From Rhizoclosmatium globosum (lineage: Eukaryota; Chytridiomycota; Chytridiomycetes; Chytridiales; Chytriomycetaceae): a stretch of 64,000 nt of DNA. Position 1 is the stretch's first letter; each line of letters begins with the position of its first letter. The position numbers and the translations under genes are program-made. Positions 1 through 10,500 of the stretch are shown piece by piece. Where the stretch lies: NCBI GenBank assembly GCA_002104985.1, contig MCGO01000096.1, positions 62,001-126,000 of the forward strand, in the 5' to 3' direction. The notes under the pieces were generated by a model that saw nothing but the letters and a program-made list of their open reading frames with translations, was not told the DNA's origin and searched no databases.

Positions 1-850
1 CTACGTTGTTTACGGTGAAGACGGAGGGTCATGCTGAAACTGATATTGCTAGTCTTCGTATGTATAATGCTGATTAATTTTCCGCGCGGTTCTTATTTGA
101 CGTGATTTAGAATTATCGGTTCCGCAACTTCTTTCAGCTCCAGCTACAACGAAGCTCGAAATAGATACGTTGGCGCCGTTAATTAAGATGCTTAATTCTC
201 CAGACTCGCATACCAGATCGGAAGGAGTGGTACTGACAAGGAAGCTTGCATCTCGACGAGCGTTTTCGGAAGATGTTTGTAGTCGATTGACGGATTGTTT
301 GATCCCTTTAATGGAAACTGAGGAGGACCATGTACAGGTCAATTGCTGCGCTGCTATCGCTAGTATGTCTGTGTATGGTGGGTTTAAACTGTTTCGAGAA
401 GGGAAAATGTTCAGCTGACCTTTAAAATGGGGTTCAGACAAAAAGAGGGAAGTTATGTACAACAAAGGAGTTATAGAAGCTCTTCTCAAGAATCTGTATG
501 ACTACAATGTGCGCTGCTGGAGCAAAGTTTGAAGGCATTGAGGAACTTTGTCGATGAAGGTTGGTTGGATCCATTCTGTCCCAGATGATATGAATCATGT
601 TGTGATAGAAACTTACACTCGCACTATGCTCGCCATGAACGGAATCCGTCTATTCCGTATGCTCATATTTTCCCACCAAACAACAATCCAACAGAACGCA
701 AAATACTGCTATGATCAGCTTTTAAAGATGGGTGGCAAAAACGCAGTTGCTGAAGCGAGTATGATTGTGAATGCAGATCCATGGGAACTTGTGATGAGGA
801 ATGGGAGGCGCAAGATTTATAAACACGATTGTTTAATGAGATTACTTTAA
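1..850 (+). CDS. Armadillo-repeat-like protein, 3' part only
   Basis: The gene enters from the left edge. Bases 3-57 are open and end at a GTATGT donor at 58. Coding potential resumes at about 113-137 with helical repeat sequence (LIKMLNSPDSHTRSEGVV, then NCCAAIASM), which looks like armadillo/HEAT repeats. A further piece near 450-530 reads VMYNKGVIEALLKNL, and a last exon (about 548-850) ends at TAA. The exon joins were not all resolved, so the reading frame is pieced together. Armadillo proteins are scaffolds with many roles and nothing here points to one. The gene is convergent with the bZIP gene, with only 14 bp between the two stops. It could also be a decayed gene. Confidence 0.5.
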
Positions 851-864
851 TTGTTGATACTTTA

Positions 865-2457
865 TCATTCAGAATCATCTTGCACATCTTGATACAGTTT
901 TGTTAATACAGCGCGGTTTCCCTCTCGGAACGACTCTGTAATATATGCGAATTTTGTTTTGTCTTCTAACGTTTGACACATGCTTTCCAATTGTTTTCCC
1001 AGCCGCATTAGTTGATGAGAGAGTCTTGGCTACGTTCCGTGTTTGAATCCATATGCTTGATAAGGATGAGTTAGTGTATGTTGGAGGCACACAAAAACAC
1101 AAAAACACTTACAGATTGCATCTCCACGCATAACTCGATGATAGTTTCTTTTGAGTTGGCAAGCGACGGAATTTTAAGTAATTCATCCACCAGTCGTTTC
1201 TGAAGTGGTGACGGTTGCAGCGTTCCATGAGTCACACGAGTCTGAGACATACTAGGCCCAAGTCCCCCAGAAAGAGCTCTAGCCGCCGAAACAGCTTTCG
1301 TCGCGCTTTCCACACCCTCATTGATAATAGTATTACGATACGTCAAATGGTTCTTGTTCCGTTCCGCGAAAATTACCAGCAATTCAAGAACCTTCTGTCT
1401 ATCCATAATATTACATGCGTCAAGCATGTTATGGCGGTATGACATTGTGCGGAGGAGTGACTTGATCATCCATTTTTGATCAGACCTTTTACATTGTTCT
1501 ACGAATGTGTCCATCATCAAGTCAACGAATTTACAGTCTTTGAGGGAAGGGAGTTGTTTGAGGGCGATGCGGACTGTATCGACTTCAGGGGGCCCGTAGA
1601 GTTCTGTTGCTGTTGGTTTTGTGGGTGCTTCAGGGGTTGATGATGTTGTTGCGAATAGATCGTCGAGCCATGGAGTCATATTCAGTTGGGTGGAATGGGT
1701 GATGGAAGCTGGTGAGTCAATTGTATTCGTTGATGGGCTTTGTTTGACACCGAATAGAGACATGTCAGGGGCAAATAGGGACGCTGCATTCAAATTGTGT
1801 TGAAGGAGAGCATCTGTTTGCGTGTTGTTGAACTGAAAGAGTTGCTGAAGGCCTTGAAGGGATCTCAAGCTCTGCAGTTCGATATGTGCTTCTGCCAGCT
1901 TCCCTTCCAGCGTTTTAATCTGGCCCATACAACAAGAGTCTTCATTTTCTCGACTGCACAGCCAATACAGTTTGAGTTTGGCTGGTTCTGCGATGTTCTA
2001 AAGTCGAACGAGACGCCGCCGTGTTTCAAGAGCGAGAGTTGTGCTGCCAGCGATGCGTTTTCCATTCGCAGCGATTCGAGATCTGAATTTGGTTGATTTG
2101 ATAGTTGTTGTTGGGGCTGGAGCGGCTTTCCGGCCAAGAGAGAGCGGAGTTCTTGGACTTCGCGTTCGAGGCTTTCAACGTGCTCCTTTTGTCGTTGGCG
2201 GAATGATCTGGACGATGGTATTAGTCATGGGTTGGTTTGATGGAAAGAGGGAAGGGAAGGTACCGCACGGCTTCGAGGTTCTTTCTCGCAGTTGGGTCCT
2301 CTGGAAGCACCTCCTTTGGCTTTCGTCCCTTTCGATGCGCAGTTGGTTTTTCTACTCTTGCACCGGATGTGTTGGCACCGAGGCTGTCGCTGTCAAAGTT
2401 CAGATCCATTTGATGATGAATGATGTCCTTATTTTTGGAACGTGGTTTGGAAATCAA
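865..2457 (-). CDS. bZIP transcription factor, AP-1/Pap1-like
   Basis: Four exons on the minus strand: 2457-2264, one starting at 2207, one ending at 1113, and 1029-865. The intron 2263-2208 (GT...CAG) falls inside the basic region. The splice gives N-L-E-A-V-R-S-F-R, matching the family signature NxxAxxxFR, followed by QRQKEHVESLEREVQEL, the start of a leucine zipper. The approach KGRKPKEVLPEDPTARK is typical of fungal AP-1-like bZIPs. The C-terminal exon (LGKQLESMCQTLED...) is open only in a frame without its own ATG and follows a GTAAGT...GTAG intron (1112-1030). The exon 2/3 junction near 1920 is unresolved. Expected role: a dimeric DNA-binding regulator in the nucleus, often of stress genes in this group. 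It diverges from the CCCH gene across 108 bp. Confidence 0.88.
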
Positions 2458-2565
2458 ACCTTTGTCTTTTCTGTTATATTAATACTCAGCCGAAAGCAAT
2501 CCTTTTACATAACATTCTCCAGATCAGTAGCAATGGACTGAGGTATTTCCTTCCAACCAGCAAAG

Positions 2566-3500
2566 ATGCAAGAAACAGCCCAAACCACTCTAGCGCCACC
2601 CGTGCGATGGAGTTCCGACATCCGGCACCAGAGCCTGTGCAAGTACTTTATCAACACGGGCCAATGTCCGAATGCGCCGCCCTGCCGCTTTTCGCACCCG
2701 CCAATCGCCGATCTTCCTCGTCTTCGCGCCGACTGGGTCAAACTGCGAATTGCTCAGCGTCGGCTTAAGTCCCACAGACCAGATGTAACTTGATACTTCT
2801 TCTCTTCTCTTCTGGGGCTGGTCTAAATAACAACTATGTAGGACCCAACTCCTCCTGACCTCAAATACAACCACTCAGGCCGTGCACACGTCTTTGCCAA
2901 ATGGATCGCAAATACATTTCCACATGCAAAACACGTGATTGATGTGGCTGGAGGCAAAGGCCTTGTCGGTCTTCTCGTCCAACGAAACTCGATGCTCTCT
3001 CCTGATGGCCCCACTGCAATCCAAAAGTAACAGCAACACTTGTAGACCCGCGGCCGAGGGGCATGAGTAACCAGATGCGAAGGGCGCTTGATACTACAAA
3101 AGAGTTGAACGAGCATATCCAGGAATGGTTTACGGATCCACCGACATATCGTGTTCTTGAGCTTTTACGGAAAGAAGGGACAGTGGTTGTGGGGATGCAT
3201 CCGGATCAAGCGACAGAAGCGATTGTTGATGTTGCGTTTCGGTTTGGACTTCCGTGGGCGGTTGTACCGTGTTGTGTGTTTCCGGGGTTGCATCCTGAAC
3301 GGATAATTGATGGAGAGCTTGTGACGAGCACGGAGGGCCTTGTCGAGTGGTTGAAAAGGAAGAGGGTAGGAGAGGTGAGGGAAGGGTATTTGGGATTTGA
3401 AGGGAGGAATCGGGTTGTTTATTGGGAAGGTCCTACAGGGACGAAACAAGAGTCGGATGTGATACCGAAGAATTATCTAAATTGTTGTTTGGTGGAATGA
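2566..3500 (+). CDS. CCCH zinc finger plus Rossmann methyltransferase-like protein
   Basis: Exon 1 (2566-2784) codes for a CCCH finger near residues 24-45 (LCKYFINTGQCPNAPPCRFSH). The intron is 2785-2841 (GTAACT...GTAG). Exon 2 then carries a SAM-binding-like glycine motif, VIDVAGGKGLVGLL, and the family-like strand VTATLVDPRPRG. Later comes VVGMHPDQATEAIVDVA. The frame breaks in an A run at 3023-3026: one additional A would join the two halves. This is either a consensus error or a real mutation. Proteins joining a CCCH finger to a methyltransferase-like domain occur in fungi, but the substrate is not known to me. RNA modification is a guess from the finger type. Confidence 0.72.
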
Positions 3501-3559
3501 AGTAGAATGAATGAGTTCTCTTTGTTTCTTTTTCTTTGCTTCAAATCAAACCCTCAGAG

Positions 3560-3980
3560 ATGGACCCAGTTCGACGAAGCGACGTTTCCTACACCTGTGG
3601 TGGTAAGTTTCAGATTTAAACTGTGTCTTAACTGTATAGATGACATGGACGGATGTACTGGACGTCGGTGGCAGTAACTCAGTGGAGAGGAGGATCTGAT
3701 AGTCTACAACAAGGACCATCAACTCGCACTCGGTAAAACACTACGAGGAACTCTTCAATATTTGCCATCCGAATCGTCAGATAGATTGGAAGGTCTAAAC
3801 TCGAAACCAAAAAACAGACTGTGGAGCCGACAACGCCATCAACCCACGGGAACCAATTCGATGCAAAGAGTGTGGACACCGTATTCTGTACAAGAAGAGA
3901 ACTAAGCGAAGTGAGTATACAAAGACGCTACTATGTCACTAAACACACACAACACAGTGGTTCAATTCGAGGCCCGTTAA
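3560..3980 (+). CDS. RPB12: RNA polymerases I, II and III shared subunit RPABC4 (Rpb12)
   Basis: Three exons: 3560-3602, 3820-3910 and 3958-3980. The spliced product is about 50 residues and carries the zinc ribbon CGDCGADN...[13 protein letters not shown] and the invariant C-terminus RTKRMVQFEAR. The second cysteine pair and the last seven residues are nearly universal in this subunit. It binds one zinc and helps assemble the Rpb2/Rpb3 side of all three nuclear polymerases. Intron 1 (217 nt) is long for this locus and intron 2 is 47 nt. A small internal exon inside intron 1 cannot be excluded, but the direct join 3602/3820 restores the zinc ribbon exactly. Confidence 0.95.
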
Positions 3981-4109
3981 TGTATTATTCAACTGTGCAA
4001 TCAACCAATCAAACAAACAACCCGAAATCCATTATTTTTAATTTGATGAGAAAGCAGAATGAATGAAGCGGCTTTGTATTCAAAATTACGTTAAAACTTT
4101 CATTCAAAA

Positions 4110-6275
4110 ATGGATTCGAGTCGTCGCCGCGAAGAAATCGAAAAGAAGAAGGCCAAGATCGCCGAACTGAAACGCACGCGCGAAGAACGAAGTCGTGCCC
4201 TTCATCAAACTCAGAATGTCGAGGCTCAGGTTTGGGGCTGCCTTTGGCTCTACTTCGCTCAACCTAACTACTGCCCACCTTCCCATCCTATCAAATACAC
4301 TCCAATCCAATCCAATCACAGTCGCATGCACAACGGCGAAAGGAGCTCGAAGACCTCGTTGCTTCCCTCGTGGGCGAACGCGCACGGAAGGAAGAGGCGA
4401 AACTGGCCCCACCACCTGTCCAAGGTGCTGTCGACCTGGAAATAACGGAAGTCAAGATGGATGTCGAGGAAGTGGCGCCAGCGGCGGAGATGCGGTAACT
4501 GCTGCTTCCTTGCTGTCAATTGGGTGATGGTACTAATATGTGTGGTAGCCTTAAACCGGTTCCAAAGCTTGCTATGGCCTCTATGGTTCTCTTCGAAGCC
4601 CCTCCTACGGTATTTATTGTTTGCATTCATTTATTGAGCTGACCCAGTGCGCTACGATGTCAATAGGAAAAGGTGTACTACGAAAAGGAGCTGCAAACGG
4701 TAGAAAGCTCTTTCCAAACAGATGATCCTGAAGATGAGGCGCCTGCAGAAACGGCTGTCGTAGAAGAAGAACCTGTGGTGGAACCAGAACCTGTCCCTGA
4801 AGTGCCTGACGTACGGGGTGTGTTCTTTAAAACTCTCATGACCCTTATAACTCTTATTTCAATAGTTATGGACGAAATTGAGAAGGAAATCATTCTCCAG
4901 TCATGGCAATTCCAAGACTTTTTTGACCGGTCATCAAAGCTTGTTGAGCGGGCTTTGAATTCGAAATCTGATAGTTTGGTGGATTATACGATGGCAGATG
5001 AAGGACGGAAAGAAGTTAATACTGGACGAGGTATCAAGAGCGTGTGTACATTCTCGGATGATCGGTTAACTAAAAACCGTTCTGTCACGGACTTGTCTTG
5101 GTCTCCAAGGGTAACGGTTCTTGTATTTGTGCTGCATAATCTAACTCTGTTTTGGAAAATAGCATCCAGAACTTTGCTTGGCATCATACACGAAACCGGC
5201 GTCCTCATTAGCGGATCAACCTGATGGTCTCCTTCTCTTGTGGAATACCCATGTCCCAACTCGCCCAGAATTCCAATTCCATGCCCAATCTGACATCACA
5301 ACCTCCGCCTTCTCTCCCTTCCATCCAACCCTCCTTCTTGGTGGAACATATTCTGGCCAAATTCTCATCTGGGACACCCGAACCAAACACACACCTGTCC
5401 TCAAAACCCCTCTCTCCTCCAACGGCCATACTCACCCCGTCTCTGCCATGCACCTTGTTGGAACCCAAAACGCGCACCAACTTGTCACAACCAGCACGGA
5501 CGGCCTCGTCTGTACATGGACCCTCGACATGCTCGCAAATCCCATCGAAGTCCTTGAACTAGCACATAACCCACTTGACGCAACAAACCTCCGCGTTACC
5601 AACGAAATCGCCGTAACATGTTTTGGATTCCCTGCAGGCGAGACCGGCACATTCTGGGTTGGAACTGAGGAAGGAGCAGTGTACCAAGCGAACCGGTACG
5701 ACCGCGCAGGCGCGAAAGCCGGTATCAACCCCATGGAGAGTTACACCGGCCACGACGCAGTCATCACTGGTCTCGATTTCCATCCATTGAACGTTCAAAG
5801 CCCACACGACTTTTCCGACCTCTTTTTGACTTCCAGTGCGGATTGGACTGTGCGCTTATGGCGTGCAAGAAGCCCTACAAAGCAGGCGACAAGCACGACA
5901 CCTTCACATCGTGTTATTCAGAGTCTGCATGTGTTTGAGGAGGCGAATGATTTCGTGTGGGATGTTAAGTGGAGTCCTGTTCATCCTGCTGTGTTTGGGT
6001 GTGTGGATGGAAGTGGACGGTTCTCTGTGTATGATTTGAATATGGATGTTGAGGTTCCAAGTGCGAGTGTGATGTTGGAGGATGGGAAGGCAGGGAATAA
6101 GTTGGCCTGGGAGGCGGCAGGGCAGATTGTTGGAGTTGGTGTTAGCGATGGAAGTGTGCAGGTGTATGATGTTGGGGAACTTGGAAAGCCAAGGGCGGGG
6201 CAGGAGGAGTTTGTTGCGTTCCAGAGAACGTTGGGGGAGTTTAGTGGAAGTCATGGCGGTGCTTCGCGGTATTGA
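4110..6275 (+). CDS. Cytoplasmic dynein 1 intermediate chain (WD40)
   Basis: Multi-exon gene. The N-terminal coiled coil (RRREEIEKKKAKIAELKRTR) is the p150Glued-binding segment in this family. A low-complexity acidic linker follows (VVEEEPVVEPEPVPEVPD), then KNRSVTDLSWSPRHPELC opens the WD40 propeller. Family-typical blades include GGTYSGQILIWDTRTK, LVTTSTDGLVCTWTLDML, FLTSSADWTVRLW and WDVKWSPVHPAVFGCVDG. The largest exon runs to the TGA at 6275. Introns are short; one donor near 5110 and its acceptor at 5162 join SWSPR to HPELC. The protein is the cargo- and dynactin-binding subunit of the minus-end motor. The propeller matches the cytoplasmic (DYNC1I/PAC11) type better than the axonemal types. 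Confidence 0.94.
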
Positions 6276-6419
6276 GATGATTAAATATTCTGAAAACGAA
6301 GTTGACTTTATAGATTTGTTCGACAGAGAGTGATGCACATTGCGAAATAACGTCTAAATCTGATCTCAATCAAATCATCATCCGAACAACAAACATCGAG
6401 AGCTCAATCCATTTCGAAA

Positions 6420-7481
6420 ATGGTCCACCTTAGTTTACCAACCGATGTAGACGGCTGGGAGAACACTTCCGTCACTATCGGCATTCAGATTGATGATGAA
6501 GTCTCAACCTCCCCTGAATTGCCTTTCCCTGACGGATCCACCGACAAATCTTACGTCATCTCAAAGCTGAACAAACAATACTCAATCGTGTTCTCCGTCA
6601 TAAACCCAAACCAAATCACCGACCCGAAACATCAATACCCACACGGCTCGATCCACCCTAACGTACACATCACAATCGACGGAAACCTAGTGAAAGCGTG
6701 TTATCTGCCACAACGGGGCCGGTTCGTCGTAAAAGGAAAGCTTGAGGGTGATGGAGAATTGAGATTCAAGTTCCAGGCGCCAAAGCTGGTGATGAATGGC
6801 GGCATTGTCAAGAAGGATGAAGTGGAACAGATTGGAACTATACAGATTGAGATTTGGTTAGCGAGGATGGAGTCGCAAGAAGCTGTGAGGCCGCCGTCAC
6901 CAACAAGACATGAAGTTGTTGAAATTGTGAGTCACGTACATCAGTTATTCTTACTAAATTGATGTTTATAGAATGAAAAGACGAAAAAAGGTGTATTTGT
7001 CTCTTCTGCTACGGCCTTTGGAAGGAAAGAGAAGGTTTCTCTACGACACGTCACTTCAACCAATTTGACAGAATATCCGCTTGTTAAGCATACATATCAT
7101 TATAAAACTCGGGATTGGTTGGAGCTTGAAGAAATCCTTGCCGAAGAGGAGGAGGAGTCAAAGAGGAACGCAGCAGAGTCATCTTCCACACATATCAAAC
7201 ACACAGCAACAAATGCACATAATTTAAAGCAGGAAGGTGTAAAATCTACAAAAAGCAACTCGTCAGTGGCAAAACCTCAAACATCAAACCCACAATTGAC
7301 AAACACAACAGATACTGATGATGATGATCAGGCTGTTGTTTTTATGGGATCACATCCTGTCAAAAAGAAAGTTGTAGAATTGGTTGATTTGACTGAGGAA
7401 CCCATTCCATTGCGTCGCCCACAACTTCCTCCTCCTCCAAAAAGGATTCGAAAAGAGAAAACTGTTGACTTGACAAAATAA
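6420..7481 (+). CDS. DUF7918-like protein with C-terminal SUMO-interacting motifs
   Basis: Two exons joined across a GTGAGT...TATAG intron (about 6927-6971). The first ~165 residues form a beta-rich domain (SIVFSVINPNQITDP, VHITIDGNLVKACYLP, GTIQIEIWLARME). Just after the splice comes KKGVFVSSATAFGRKE. This layout resembles the fungal DUF7918 family, whose role is unknown. The C-terminal ~140 residues are disordered and contain VVELVDLTEEP, AVVFMG and a final KTVDLTK, which look like SUMO-interacting motifs. A basic patch (PKRIRKEK) suggests nuclear import. It is the last gene before the satellite array and ends about 50 bp from it. The domain assignment is by pattern only. Confidence 0.72.
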
Positions 7482-7529
7482 AATAACTCCAATGTAAAAC
7501 AGTAATTAAATTCAAAATTTTCTTTCAAA

Positions 7530-10500
7530 ATATGGGAGCTTGCCCAATATTGGGCTTGTTGTAATGGTCAAAGTACCTAGAGTGTAGACTGTAATTGTCT
7601 TATGTCTGATTGTCTTGTGTTGGTCATAAGTGCACCCACCTCACTCACAAGGCTGTAAGCACACAACAGGCCCCAAAACCAGACGAAACCAATGGGGCCA
7701 ATCTACCATTGAATAATCAAATGCAGCAGAACCAGTTTTGGGACTGTAGCAGCGAGAAATTGGACCATCCGAGATCTCGGATGCTCCCAATATTGGGCTT
7801 GTTGTAAGGGATTTGGTGCTGATTGAATGTTTTCCTTCTAATATAGTATGAATGCTTAGAATGTGTAAGTTGTAGGGCTTAAATCAGTCGTTTGATTGTC
7901 TTGGCTGTAGCCTGGGTACCTAGTGCACCCACCTCACTCAACAAGGCTGTAAGCACACAACAGGCCCAAAACCAGACGAAACCAATGGGGCCAATCTACC
8001 ATTGAATAATCAAATGCAGCAGAACCAGTTTTGGGACTGTAGCAGCGAGAAATTGGACCATCCGAGATCTCGGATGCTCCCAATATTGGGCTTGTTGTAA
8101 GGGATTTGGTGCTTGATTGAATGTTTTCCTTCTAATATAGTATGAATGCTTAGAATGTGTAAGTTGTAGGGCTTAAATCAGTCGTTTGATTGTCTTGGCT
8201 GTAGCCTGGGTACCTAGGTGCACCCACCTCACTCAACAAGGCTGTAAGCACACAACAGGCCCCAAAACCAGACGAAACCAATGGGGCCAATCTACCATTG
8301 AATAATCAAATGCAGCAGAACCAGTTTTGGGACTGTAGCAGCGAGAAATTGGACCATCCGAGATCTCGGATGCTCCCAATATTGGGCTTGTTGTAAGGGA
8401 TTTGGTGCTTGATTGAATGTTTTCCTTCTAATATAGTATGAATGCTTAGAATGTGTAAGTTGTAGGGCTTAAATCAGTCGTTTGATTGTCTTGGCTGTAG
8501 CCTGGGTACCTAGGTGCACCCACCTCACTCAACAAGGCTGTAAGCACACAACAGGCCCCAAAACCAGACGAAACCAATGGGGCCAATCTACCATTGAATA
8601 ATCAAATGCAGCAGAACCAGTTTTGGGACTGTAGCAGCGAGAAATTGGACCATCCGAGATCTCGGATGCTCCCAATATTGGGCTTGTTGTAAGGGATTTG
8701 GTGCTTGATTGAATGTTTTCCTTCTAATATAGTATGAATGCTTAGAATGTGTAAGTTGTAGGGCTTAAATCAGTCGTTTGATTGTCTTGGCTGTAGCCTG
8801 GGTACCTAGGTGCACCCACCTCACTCAACAAGGCTGTAAGCACACAACAGGCCCCAAAACCAGACGAAACCAATGGGGCCAATCTACCATTGAATAATCA
8901 AATGCAGCAGAACCAGTTTTGGGACTGTAGCAGCGAGAAATTGGACCATCCGAGATCTCGGATGCTCCCAATATTGGGCTTGTTGTAAGGGATTTGGTGC
9001 TTGATTGAATGTTTTCCTTCTAATATAGTATGAATGCTTAGAATGTGTAAGTTGTAGGGCTTAAATCAGTCGTTTGATTGTCTTGGCTGTAGCCTGGGTA
9101 CCTAGGTGCACCCACCTCACTCAACAAGGCTGTAAGCACACAACAGGCCCCAAAACCAGACGAAACCAATGGGGCCAATCTACCATTGAATAATCAAATG
9201 CAGCAGAACCAGTTTTGGGACTGTAGCAGCGAGAAATTGGACCATCCGAGATCTCGGATGCTCCCAATATTGGGCTTGTTGTAAGGGATTTGGTGCTTGA
9301 TTGAATGTTTTCCTTCTAATATAGTATGAATGCTTAGAATGTGTAAGTTGTAGGGCTTAAATCAGTCGTTTGATTGTCTTGGCTGTAGCCTGGGTACCTA
9401 GGTGCACCCACCTCACTCAACAAGGCTGTAAGCACACAACAGGCCCCAAAACCAGACGAAACCAATGGGGCCAATCTACCATTGAATAATCAAATGCAGC
9501 AGAACCAGTTTTGGGACTGTAGCAGCGAGAAATTGGACCATCCGAGATCTCGGATGCTCCCAATATTGGGCTTGTTGTAAGGGATTTGGTGCTTGATTGA
9601 ATGTTTTCCTTCTAATATAGTATGAATGCTTAGAATGTGTAAGTTGTAGGGCTTAAATCAGTCGTTTGATTGTCTTGGCTGTAGCCTGGGTACCTAGGTG
9701 CACCCACCTCACTCAACAAGGCTGTAAGCACACAACAGGCCCCAAAACCAGACGAAACCAATGGGGCCAATCTACCATTGAATAATCAAATGCAGCAGAA
9801 CCAGTTTTGGGACTGTAGCAGCGAGAAATTGGACCATCCGAGATCTCGGATGCTCCCAATATTGGGCTTGTTGTAAGGGATTTGGTGCTTGATTGAATGT
9901 TTTCCTTCTAATATAGTATGAATGCTTAGAATGTGTAAGTTGTAGGGCTTAAATCAGTCGTTTGATTGTCTTGGCTGTAGCCTGGGTACCTAGGTGCACC
10001 CACCTCACTCAACAAGGCTGTAAGCACACAACAGGCCCCAAAACCAGACGAAACCAATGGGGCCAATCTACCATTGAATAATCAAATGCAGCAGAACCAG
10101 TTTTGGGACTGTAGCAGCGAGAAATTGGACCATCCGAGATCTCGGATGCTCCCAATATTGGGCTTGTTGTAAGGGATTTGGTGCTTGATTGAATGTTTTC
10201 CTTCTAATATAGTATGAATGCTTAGAATGTGTAAGTTGTAGGGCTTAAATCAGTCGTTTGATTGTCTTGGCTGTAGCCTGGGTACCTAGGTGCACCCACC
10301 TCACTCAACAAGGCTGTAAGCACACAACAGGCCCCAAAACCAGACGAAACCAATGGGGCCAATCTACCATTGAATAATCAAATGCAGCAGAACCAGTTTT
10401 GGGACTGTAGCAGCGAGAAATTGGACCATCCGAGATCTCGGATGCTCCCAATATTGGGCTTGTTGTAAGGGATTTGGTGCTTGATTGAATGTTTTCCTTC

